Source: Methanosphaera sp. (GTDB lineage Archaea > Methanobacteriota > Methanobacteria > Methanobacteriales > Methanobacteriaceae). From it: 46,644 bases of DNA. Location of the stretch: contig JAFRMD010000123.1 in the NCBI GenBank assembly GCA_017430835.1, positions 1-46,644 on the forward strand, given 5' to 3'. Position numbers and translations under genes: made by a program. The notes below the pieces were generated by a model. That model saw only the letters and a list, made by a program, of their open reading frames with translations, ran no database searches and was not told the origin of the DNA. Below, piece by piece: positions 33,536-46,100 of the stretch. How positions within the stretch are numbered: position 1 is the first letter of the stretch; the number at the start of each line of letters is the position of its first letter.

Positions 33536-34108
33536 ATGAAAAATAATAAAGTTAAAAATATATTATTGTTAGTATTAACAATAGGATTAGTTACTATGAC
33601 AGTTGCATATGCTACTTACATAAGTCAATTATTAATTAGAGACAATGAAATTAGAGTGAAAAATGATAGGTGGGATATTCATTTTGATAATGGCAGACCA
33701 ACTAGAGTAATAGGAGGGGCTAAAGTAGTACAAGAACCCACTTTAACTGCCACTTTAATTTCAGGATTAAGAGTTAATTTTGTTAAATTAGGTGATGGAA
33801 TAGTATATACGTTTGATATAAAAAATGAAGGAACAATAAATGCATCATTATCATCAATTATTAAAAGTAATTTAGAATGTACTAGTTCTAATCAAGAAGA
33901 TGCAGACTACGTATGCAGTAATATAAACTATAAATTAGTTTATACTGATACTAATGAAGAAGTAAGCGTTGGAAATACTCTTGATGCAGGACAAACTAAA
34001 ACTGTTAGTTTGATTGTTGATTACAAGAATACCACAGGTGAAAGAACAATAACTGAAGATGTTATTATAAGAGGATTTGATGTAGTATTTAATTACGTAC
34101 AATATTAA
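33536..34108 (+). CDS. Small secreted TasA/camelysin-like protein
   Basis: The ATG follows AAAGGG (33521-33526). The 190-aa product has an N-terminal hydrophobic segment ending V-A-Y-A-T-Y, as in SipW-type signal peptides of TasA/CalY (camelysin) proteins. The mature part has R-W-D-I-H-F-D-N, then Y-T-F-D-I-K-N-E-G-T-I-N-A, two Cys (in L-E-C-T and Y-V-C-S), and a final L-D-A-G-Q-T-K-T-V-S-L-I-V-D-Y strand. This fits a single jelly-roll domain. TasA proteins form biofilm matrix fibres in Bacillus; whether this one polymerises is unknown. No SipW-type peptidase is in the window. The giant surface gene follows 23 nt later, and its N-terminus carries a similar domain. Confidence 0.6.
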   Translation: MKNNKVKNILLLVLTIGLVTMTVAYATYISQLLIRDNEIRVKNDRWDIHFDNGRPTRVIGGAKVVQEPTLTATLISGLRVNFVKLGDGIVYTFDIKNEGTINASLSSIIKSNLECTSSNQEDADYVCSNINYKLVYTDTNEEVSVGNTLDAGQTKTVSLIVDYKNTTGERTITEDVIIRGFDVVFNYVQY

Positions 34109-34131
34109 TAAATATATTAGAGGTGATTTAC

Positions 34132-37100
34132 TTGAAAAAGAATAAAGTCTTTTTACTTTTATTTTTGTTTCTAAGTATAATCATTTATACGGTAGCCTAT
34201 TCAGGATTATCTACAGAATTAGGAATAACAAGTGCTGTTAAATTTAGACCTATAGTTGATATTAGAGTTGAGGATATAAGACTTAAATCAGCAGAGGGTG
34301 GAGCAATGATTCAATATGAACCAAATACTTGGCAACCAGATTGGAATGTTGCGGATACTATTACAGGTTTTAAATTGCCAAATGCAGAATCTACTCTTAC
34401 TTATACAGTAAAAGTTAAGAATTATGGAGATGAAAAACAGTGTATTTATTCTACAAGTATAAATGATTCGACTGTTAATTATGAAATAGATGGGTATGTT
34501 TTAAAACAAGTTATAGCCCCAGGAGAAGAAGTTACATTTGATTTAACTTTTACTCCTACAACTCCATTTAATGAAAACAAAGATATTAGAGTTCATTATG
34601 AATTTAGAAAAGTATATGATATAGAATTTAATGCAAATGGTGGTACAGGTGCACCAGGGAGCGTACTAAAATATGAAAGAGAAAACTTAGTACGTCCAGG
34701 GACTTTCCCATCTACAATACCAACAAAAGCTGGCCATAGTTTTGTAGGTTGGACAATTAACAGCGATGGAACAGGTGTTGTTTATCCTTATAACGACGGA
34801 AACGATAATTATATCTACGATTTAGATGGTGATAGAATATTATATGCTAAATGGATAATTAGCAACGTTTATATTCAATTAGATATGAATGGTGGTACAT
34901 TATCGGGAAATAAAGGTGAAAATGTATCTAATGATGGTACACTTGTTACTATTTCTGGTTCTAAAACAATTCATTCATTAACATATGGACAATCATTAAC
35001 ATCAGATGGTTTAATGGATTATAATGACCCACTAAATATTAATATTGAAAGAATAGGTTATCATGCTGTTTCAGGCCATGAATGGGTTAAAAATGCTGAT
35101 TCCACAGGCACATCATATGATCAGACAGCTGTTTATTCTTCAACTGATTTTACAAACAGTACAGTAGATACAACAGTTACTTTATATGTTAATTGGACTC
35201 CAGATGAATATACATTAACTTATAATTTGAATGGTGGAACTCTTCCAACTGGAGTAACAAATCCAAACACATATACAATAGAAACACCTAATTTTACTTT
35301 GAATAATCCAACAAAAGAAGGAAGTGTATTCTTAGGTTGGAGAGAAGGAGATTCTGGGGAACCAACAACAACTAAGACAATTTCTACTGGTTCTACAGGT
35401 AATAAAGTTTTAAATGCGATATTTGAAGATGTTCAAGCACCAACTATAACACATGTACCAACTAATTGGACTAATTCTGATGTTACAGTTTCGATTACTT
35501 CTGATCATAATAATTATACTTACATGTATGCTATAGATGATGGAGATTACATTCCTTACAATGGTCCATTCCCAGTTAGTAAAAATTGTACAGTAACAGC
35601 ATATTCAGTTAAATCTGGTGCAAAATCATTAGATACAGATCATGAAATAGCCAATATTGATACTACAAATCCATCATTATCAGTATTAAGTTCATCTGAT
35701 GTAACAGAGTCAGGTTTCACTATAGGTGGATCAGCTCAAGATGATGAGTCAGGCTTATCAGAATTAAGAATTTATTTAGATGATGTATATCAAACATCTA
35801 TTAGTTATACTACTGATTTAAATGAAGAAAAGGAGTTTAGTTATACATTCTCTAATTTAGAAAGTAGTACAGATTATGTTGTTAAAATTGAAGCAATAGA
35901 TGTTGCTGGTAATCATAGTATTGTTAGAGAATTAACAGTTACAACAGATGGGCAGGTAATACCTCCAGTAGCTAGATTAATTGGTTATGGTAATACAGAT
36001 TATGATTGTGAATCAAATCCATCACTATGTACTACATATACTACATTAAAGTCTGCTTTAGAAAGAAATTCTGGTGGAATCAATTGTTTAACAACAAAAT
36101 GTAAGATCCAAATGTTAGATAATGTTATTGAATCTAACAGTATATTAGGTGGACAAGATATAGTTTTAGATTTAAATGGTTTTACTATTAATGGTAATAG
36201 AAATTATACATTTACTGTCAACAATAATGCAACATTTACTGTATATGATAGTGAATCATTTGATCCTGAAGAAGACGAGTTTGATGAAGCAACTCACAAT
36301 TGTATTAAAAATGAAACAAATACTGTGATTATAAATAATGGTACATTCAATCTAGGATTAGATAATACCGAAGAAGATGTATCAATTTATACTCCATATA
36401 TAAAAGCAGCTAATATCGGTATTAATACAACAAATGGAACATTTAATTTCTATGATGGAAGAATTTTAGCTTCAAATGCGATTAGCGGTGATGTTGAAGA
36501 TACACCAGATACATATAAAGCTAATATAGAAATAAGACAAGAATCTGAAATAACTTATCAAGTTGGAACATTAAGAGTATTATCCGATGTAGAAGCTAGA
36601 ATTGGTTCTAAATATTATACAAAAGTAGCTTTAGCCGTTGATGCTGCTAAAGAAAGTTATTATGAAGATATATTATCTAATGAAACAATAATGGAATCAA
36701 TGGATAAAACTGGTCAATATGGATTTATTAAATCAGGTAATTTCTTAGTAAATGAAAACAATACAACTGGCACTATGGCATCAGCTCAAATTGTAATGGA
36801 TTTAAGAGAATATGAAGAAGATCAAGTGTTAACGGTTTCAACTAATAGAGTAAAAAATTCAAGTAATACTAATGATAGTAATTCAGGTTACGTTATGGTA
36901 TTTAGTGGAAATTCTACATCTGGTTCAGTTTTGGAAAATAATTCTGTTCCTCTTGGTGAAAAAACATTTAATATGAATCTTCCAAAAGGAAGTATGTATA
37001 CATTATTAATCTATTATAATATTGGTTCTTCTGAAACATATCCTGAAGATGCAAAAATGTATATTACTGGTATTACTTTAAGAGATAAAGAAGTGTCTTC

Positions 37101-40100
37101 ACCATCTCCTTACGAAGATATGAATGTAACAACTATAGGTAAAAACTATGGCTTTGATTATGATGCTACAACTGGAACATTTACATCTAATAATCAATAT
37201 GTAAATGGTACAAAAGCTTTTGGTTATTATGAAGTTGATTTAACTAATTCGGGTGATAAGAGATTAATAGTTAATGCTACATTAAGTACTTATGGTTCTA
37301 GTAACTATGGTAATATAATTGTTACAACAGATAATACAGTTAGAACATCAACTGATTCATCAGCATTTGCTTATATGTATGGTTATAACTCTAGTTCATT
37401 TAATTTAGTTGGACCTCAAACATTTAATAAAACACTTTCTGGTGGACAAAAGTATTATGTTCAATTTTATTACTTTAAAAATGGAAGCGATAACGTACCA
37501 ATATCAGATTATCAAACTAACAACTGTAAGGATCAATTTATAATAAATTCTATAGAAGTTATAGATGAGCCTAATTTATCATCTGATTCAGTATTAAGTT
37601 TGGATATTAGAAATACATTAGTTGGTGATACTGTTCCATTCTATAAGAGTTATGATAATGGTGTAAATTCAGAATTTAGATCAACATCAAATACTTCTGA
37701 AATATCTCACTCATATCTTCCAATAGATCTAACGCATAATGCAAGTAATAAGTATTTAACAGTAGATTATACTAATAAGTATATTTATGATTCTTCATAT
37801 TTTTATGCTGTAGTTACAAATAGTACAGAATTACCAGAATATGATTCGAGTACAGCGTTTATGTATGCAAATAATTCTTATAATGATAAAAAAACAGCTG
37901 TATTAACTGGTGGACAAATGAATTATGTTCACTTCGTATTTAATCCTAATGGTAATACAACTAATTATTATTATACTTTTGGTCAATTAAAGTTAGCAGC
38001 TAATAGAACAATTAGCTTTACAAATGATATTATTACTCCAAATCAATATGGATTTATAGCTTCTTCTGATACATATTTATATAAAGATAGTAGTGCAAGT
38101 TCAAATCATGCAACAGCACATTCAGTATTTACTGTTGATTTAACAGGAGATACGACTCCAAAACATATTGAAATGAATCAAAGTATAGCTGGTGATTTTG
38201 TAGTTGTTATTGATAATCAAATTCAAATGCCTACAGATTTTTCTAATTATGTATATAAAGTTGAAGATAATAATTCACATGGTGGAATAGGGTACTTTAA
38301 TTTGATACCAAATCAAGTTAATTATGTACATTTAATATCTCCATATAATAGTGAAAGATCTTCAGATAACATATACTTTAACAGCATTAAAATAGCAAAT
38401 GGTTATGCACACGACATCTTTAAAGAATTTAATACTTCATCTGGAGCATGGAATTATTCAGGATTTGAGGAATGTTATACTTATGAAAACGCATTGATTC
38501 CTTATGTTTCTGGAAGTGTTGCGCCTACAGATTCATATATGGTTATTGATTTAAGAAATGCAGTATATGATAAAATGATTGAAATAAATACTAAGTTTGA
38601 TAGTTATCCAAATCAGTATATTTACGTTAGTGATAGCCCTGAAGCTATTAATTATGGTACTATTTTAGGATCAAATAATTATGAAGGTAGAAAAAATATT
38701 CTAGAGTTATTTAGTACATATAACGGAAATGTTTATAGTGAAAATAATAGTTTTAGTTATTACTATAGAAACTATGATTTTGTATTATCTAAAGGTAAGA
38801 AATACTATCTGCATGTTGGCTTAAATCCAAATGGCAGCTCTTATCCATATATTAGAAGTATTATAAGTTATGATGTTAAATCATATGATACTAAAGTAGG
38901 TCTTCAAAATATTTCTATTGGTACTGGTCAAGGTGGAGAAAAATCTTCATATGGACCAGATAAAGTTGATGGGGATTATGTCATTGGAGATACAAATTCA
39001 ACAGATATGAGATTTGTTGGCTCAAATCCTAATAACTATATTAGATTTAATAATGAATTATGGAGAGTAGTTGGAGTATTTGATACAGAAGATGAAAACG
39101 GTGTAGTTAAGCCAAGAATCAAAATTGTTAAGATTAATGGTATAGGAAGTTTATCATATGATTCTTCAGAAAGTACAATAAATGATGGTTATGGTATTAA
39201 TGAATGGTCTCAATCAGATATAATGAAATTAATGAACCCAGGCTATAGCTCAAATACTGAAAATGTAACAATTAAAAATGAACACTATTCGCATACTGCA
39301 AATATTGATGATACTGGTGCTAATAGTGGTAATTATTCAAATAATTTACAAACAAAAGATGTAGTAACTATCCCAGGTGCTAGTACATTACATGTCAAAT
39401 TAACATATGCAACTGAACAGAATTATGATATGGTTTATATTTTCCAAGGAACTTATACTGGTAGTGTTTCAAGAAACATGTCTGCTGGTCAATTATATAC
39501 ATATCAAGGTGGTTCTTATACCAAATCTACAGTTGAATTTGATGTAACTGGTGATACTGTAACATTTGCATTCTATTCAGATAGTAGTACTACATATTAT
39601 GGATATTATGCAGTAGTAACAGATGCAAGTGCAACTTCTGGTGGTTCTCAAGAGTTAACAAATAATAGTTTATATTGGGATAATTCTAGTGGATACTGTA
39701 TAATTGATAGAAATAATACAGTTGCTCCTTGTGATTATACAAATGGATTAAGTACTGACGCAAAGTCCTATATAGATACAGTTGTATGGCATACAGCAGC
39801 AGTACCAATTGGATTAGGTGGAATGGCACCAGCTCAAATATATGCTGCTGAAAGAGGTTCTACTACTGGAAAAACTAATTATTCAGCTAGAGGAGAAGGC
39901 ATAGATGATGAAGTAACAAGACAAAGTACTTGGACAGGTAAAGTAGGTTTGTTATATCCAAGTGATTATATTTATGCAGCTGGAGATTATAAAAGTGGAT
40001 CTACAATTTATACTCCGAGATCGTCTTGTATGTCTAGTTATAGTTCGTATGGGACATGTATGAATTATGCAGATTGGTTATCTTATGGAAGTAATTCTAG

Positions 40101-43100
40101 ATTAATAACACCAACTTATAATTCATCTTTAGATTACACAGTTGTTGGTATACAGGCATCATTTTCATATATGCCATCATCAGTTTCAACTATGATTAAA
40201 CCAACTTTATACTTAAGTACTAAAACTATTGTAACTGGTGGAGATGGCTCATTTATAGCTCCTTATACTATAAGTTTAGGTAGTTCAGATAATGAATTAA
40301 TGAATGATTATTATGGATTAATCAATGAAACTACTGACGATCCTACAGAACCAACAGGAACAATAATTGATACAATAACAGATGATTATGAAGATATGAA
40401 GAATCAACCATTATATGGTTTTGAATATGATTCATCAACTGATTATTATATAAGTAATAATGAATCTGGTGGACCAAGTACGGCTTCATCATACGTTGTT
40501 ATAGATAGAACAGCTGAATTAGATTCAACAACTATTAGTCTTAAATATGATTATTCTTCATATGCAGGCCAAGGTGTTATAGTAATAATGGAAAACCAAT
40601 TTGATGATAATATAACAATTGATAATTATAGTACGTTTGCTCCATACTATACATTCTTTAACTTATCTAATAAAACTGAAGAAACTAAATTCTTAGAATT
40701 AGAAGGTGGCAAAAAATATTATATTTATATGGCATTTAAGAAGTATACATCTGATACACCTAATGACACATATAGAGAAAATATGAGGGTTAAGATAGAA
40801 GGATTAGAGGACACAACACCTTCAACAATAGTAACAAAATATAGTGGTCAAAGGTTTGTTGAAGTGCCAGAAACAATTCAAATTCTTAAGAATATTTCTA
40901 TGCCAACAGGTGTAACTATAAGTAATATGAAAACTATTGAACTAGATTTAAATGGTTATTCATTAACAACATCTGATTCTACACCGGTAATAACAAATAA
41001 TGGTATATTAAGAATAACTGATACTAAGACTAACGGTGTTATTAATGCTACAACTAATAATGGTATACAAAATAACGCAGGAGCTACTTTAGAAATAGAA
41101 GATGGTTCTATAATGATTGATAATTCTAGCTATTCTGCAGTTAATAACTTAGGAAATGTTACTATAGGTAGTCAAGGTTCAATAAATGTTACAAATGGTA
41201 CTGGTATTACTAATACTAATGCTGGTAGAATTCTTAATGGTCAAGGAACAATTACTGGTGGTACATGTATAACAAATAACGGGACATCAAATTTAGAATT
41301 TGGTGGCTATACATTAAATTCTTGTACAGTTAATCACTATAGCTCAGCTAATTTAACTATTAATAATATAAGTGGAACAGCAAATATTAATGATTCATCT
41401 TTACAATCATATAATCAAATTACAAATAATTTAACTATTAATAATTCGACATTTAATTCCATATTCACTGGTTCTATAAATGGTTCGACAACAATTTATG
41501 GATGTACAGTTGATACTATTTCTAGAGGTAGTGCTGGTTCAAAAGAATTAACTGTTTCAGCATCAACAATAGGAACAGTTACTAACTATGGAACAGTTAA
41601 TATTGATAGTTCAAATATTACGAACGCTGCTACAGGTTCTAGCGATAATCCTTTAGGAACTACAACATATGATGGATGTTTAATATCTTCATTAACAAAC
41701 TATGGTACAACTACTGTAAAAGGAGCGTCTGAAGTAACATCTACTATTACTAACTATAAGATTTTAAATATTGGTGAAAATGATGGAACAGTTTCAACTA
41801 CAGACCCTTATATTCATGGTACTGTTAGTGCTATTAATAATACTGGCTCTAATTCATCTTTAAAAGTCAACTTTTATGATGGAGTATTAGAAGGAAATGA
41901 GGATCAAGTTGTAAATGGTAAATTAGGTGCTATTCCATCCGGATATAGTATAGTAAGTAATGTAAGTGGTGGAAGAGAAAGCATTACTTTAGCTCATCAA
42001 TATGTAGCTGCTATTGGCTCTACAGGTTACTATTCAATTCAAGAAGCAGTAACAGCAGCTCCAGCTAATACACAAACTGAAATAGACTTGTTAGTAGATT
42101 TAGTTGATTCATCAACTGTTACAGTACCAAGTAATAAGAATATTATATTAGACTTTAATGGGCATAGTATAACTACATATGCTCAAACTTGGTTAACAAA
42201 TCAAGGAACACTTTCTGTTTATAATAGTGAACCAAGTGCTCCAGATAGCGTTTCTTATGGTAAAGTATTATTTAATAATAGTGGAATATTGAATTATGAT
42301 AATATAAAAACAATATCAATGTATGGAACAACTGAAAATAACTTTATTGTTAACTCAGGGACATTTAATATGTCATCTGGTACTTTAAAAGTTGCTTATG
42401 ATTCATCAGTTATTAACAACTATAATAGATTAGTTAATAACACTGGTTCATTTAATATGACTGGTGGTACTTTAGAATCATACTTGTTATTTAATAATCC
42501 AGCTAATGCGACTATTACAATTGATGGTGGAAATATAATCCACCATAATACAAATAATAATTATACTGGCTATGATGGAATAACAAATGCTGGAACACTA
42601 ACAATTAATAATGTTAATTATGAAGGACCACAAATGTATTCTTATAAGAATTACTTTATAAATAATACTGGAACAGCTAATATATTAGGTGGATCTTATA
42701 ATGATTACACAATTATGCTTTACAATAGTGGAACAGCTAATATAAAAAATTTAAACGATACTGTCCATCAGTTACTTTATAATAATACAGGATCAACTGC
42801 ATTAATTGAGGATTGTGATATCTTTATAGGATATGTAGCTCCAAATAGTTCACAAATAGCAGCAAATATTGTTAATAAAGGATCTATAACAGTAAAAGAT
42901 AGTGAAATAGAAGCTTATTTCTCAGTATTTAATAATTCATCTGCTTCATCAATAAGCATTGATAATTCTACTATAACATCTGGAACAGGTTCAAGTCGTT
43001 ATATATCTGAAGGAAGTGTAACTACATTAAGTATTACAAATGGTTCAGTAATAAATGGTTTAATTCAATTCTATGGAACAACAATGACTGTTAGTGATTC

Positions 43101-46100
43101 TAGATTAAATAATGATGGTGGAAATTGTATTAATTTCTCAGGTACAGGTGCATTATCTGTTACAAATAGTTATATTATAGCTAGTGATACTGCGATTAAA
43201 AATACAGGTACAGGTTCAATTACAATAGGTTCACTTGGTGGAGACATATCTAAAACAATGCCTGAAATAACTGGAGGAGAATATGGTATTAATAGTACTA
43301 ATACCAGTGCTACATTCTATTTCTATGATGGTATTATCACAGGTAAAAAGACTCAAGCTATAGTAGGTACTGTTACGGCAACAGAACCAGATTTTGATAT
43401 TATAACTATTGATCAAGGTGCAACTATGGAAAGAAAATATTTATCTGGTCAAGCACTTGTTCAAAACTTAACAACTGATGAGACTTATGATACTCTTCAA
43501 CAAGGTATTAATGAGGCATCAAATGGAGATACATTGCAATTTGTTAGAGATTATACTACTGTTTCAAATTCGGGTATTTCAACAGTTCCTTCTGGAAAAA
43601 CAATTACAATTGATATTAATAGTCACAATATTTCTCAAAATCAATCTAGTGGACCATTTATTACTAATAATGGAACATTAACAATATTAGATAGTGGATT
43701 TAATACTACATCATCTACTCAAACAGGTAAGATTACAAATAATACTAGTAATCCTACTATTGAAAATAAAGGCACTTTAGTATCAACAAGAATTGTTATA
43801 AATGGTACTATTCATAATGACACTGGCGCAACAACAACTATTTATAAAGGTACGGTTGCTACATTAAATAATGATGGTACAGTAGGCACATTATTAAATG
43901 ATGGAATATCATATGGCTCAAGTAATAGTCAAACAACTATTACAACAGTAAATAATGCAGGAACTATTGTATTTGAAGAAGTTAAGAATACAACCCTAAA
44001 TAATAGTGGTACTGCGACAGTAGGTTCTTCAAATGAAGCTTATATGTCTACTATGGGAACTATAACTAATACTGGAACTTTAACTTTAGGACAAGCAGGT
44101 ACATATATACCTACTGCTTCATCTATAACTAATAATTCAAGCGGTTTAATAGAATATTATAAATGCAGAAATACTGGTGCATTAAACGTAAATGATAATT
44201 CTGTGACAAATGTATATACATCTTCTGCAACTATTAATGGAAGAACAACTTTGAAGAATTCTGCAGTATTAAATATATATAATGGCTCTTTTAATGATCA
44301 TATTAATGGTGCTGATAATACTGAATTAAATATTATTGGTGGTAGTATAGGTGCTAAAGAATATAATAGTAAAAATGCTGTTTATTCTACAAGTACAAAG
44401 CCTATAATTATAGGAGTAAAAGATAATGCAATAGCTCCTACAAGCCCAAATATATATAATGCTACTTCTGGAACAAAGAGATATAAAACAGTATACTCAT
44501 CAACAGGAATTAAATTCTATGATGGTAGAGTACAATCAAATACTAGTGGAACAGAAGCAATTACCGGTGCAATATTAGATATAGAAGATAATTCTAACGT
44601 AGTAATTGATGGTGCTTATGAAACTATAACATTTGATCCAATAATAACTGATACGACTACATCAATAGATTATTATTCATTAAATACTGCTCTAAGCTCA
44701 GCTCCAAGTGGTGATACTCTTCAATTGAAAAAGAGCGTAGTATTATTGTCAACTTATCAAACTAGCTCAATTGCTTCAGGTAAGACTTTAACTATAGACC
44801 TAAATAGTAAGTTCCTTAATAATTTGTCAAGTAATACTACAATTGCAAATGCTGGAACATTGTATATAAGTAATGGTACTTTATCTGGAACAAATATTAT
44901 TAATAATACTGGTACCTTAAATGTATCAAGTGGTTCATATAGTGGAATAATTACTTCCACTAATGAAATGAATGTAACAGGTGGAAGTCTAGGCACTGTA
45001 ACAAATAGTGGTATTCTAACAATGTCTGCAGGTTCAATTAGTACATTAACTAATAATGGAACGTTTACTACATTTACAGGCGGAACAGTTTCATCGGTTG
45101 AAAATACGGATACAATGACGGTTTCTGGTGGAACTATAGGAAGTATTACAAATACTGGAACATTTATTATGAATTCTGGAAATATTACTTCTGGAATAAC
45201 TAATGAAACTACAGGTAGGTTTACTGTTGTAGATGGTACAATTAAAACTGATGATCCGATTACAAATAAGAACTATATGAAATTAGAAGGTGGGACATAT
45301 AGCAAATTCTTAACAAATAGATCATCATCTAGTTATATTCAACGTACATATCATATTCAAAACTCTGGAGAATTAATAATCACAGGTGGAACTTTTACAG
45401 AACATAAAACTTCAGGTTATTCATATTATGATATATTATTAGGAATTGTTACTACATCAGTCGATAGTACTACATCATATTCAAAGCCTACAACTAATAT
45501 CAGCAATATAGATATTCCTTATTCGGTAGGTAATAATAAAGGTACAATGGTTCTAAATGATGTTATTTCTTCAGGTGATGTTGAAAATACTGATACTATT
45601 ACAATTACTGATAGTACTATAAGGTCATATTCAGGTGGAAACACTGCAAGTATTTCTGATTCAACTATAACAAGTACAGTAAGTATTACATCTGGAACAG
45701 CAACTATAAGTAATACTAGTATTGGAGATACATTATCTATTACTGGATCATATGGAAATACTACAGTAAACTTATCCACAGGAACAACTGTAACTGCTAA
45801 TAATAATGCAGTCGAAGTAACTGGTGCTTACGCTGTAGTTAATATAAGTAATGGAGTAACTATAACATCTAATTCAAATTATGGTATTCAATTAAGAACT
45901 GGTGGTACAGCTAATATTGGTTCAAAAGATGGAACATATTCATCTACATCGCCAAATATCACAGGTTCCGCTTATGGAATTTATAATAACAACGGAAAAA
46001 TAAATTTCTATGACGGTATTATTAATGGTACAATAGCTATATCTGGTATAGTAACTGAGGTTGAAACAGGATATGTAATTGATATTAATACACATGATGA

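Noticed and set aside
34123..34131. GTG start for the second giant
   Set aside because: The GTG is part of the GAGGTGA ribosome binding site; TTG at 34132 is at the right distance and starts with the basic residues of a signal segment.
43231..45779. Short open frames on both strands within the second giant
   Set aside because: They are explained by low-complexity beta-helix coding and have no independent signals.
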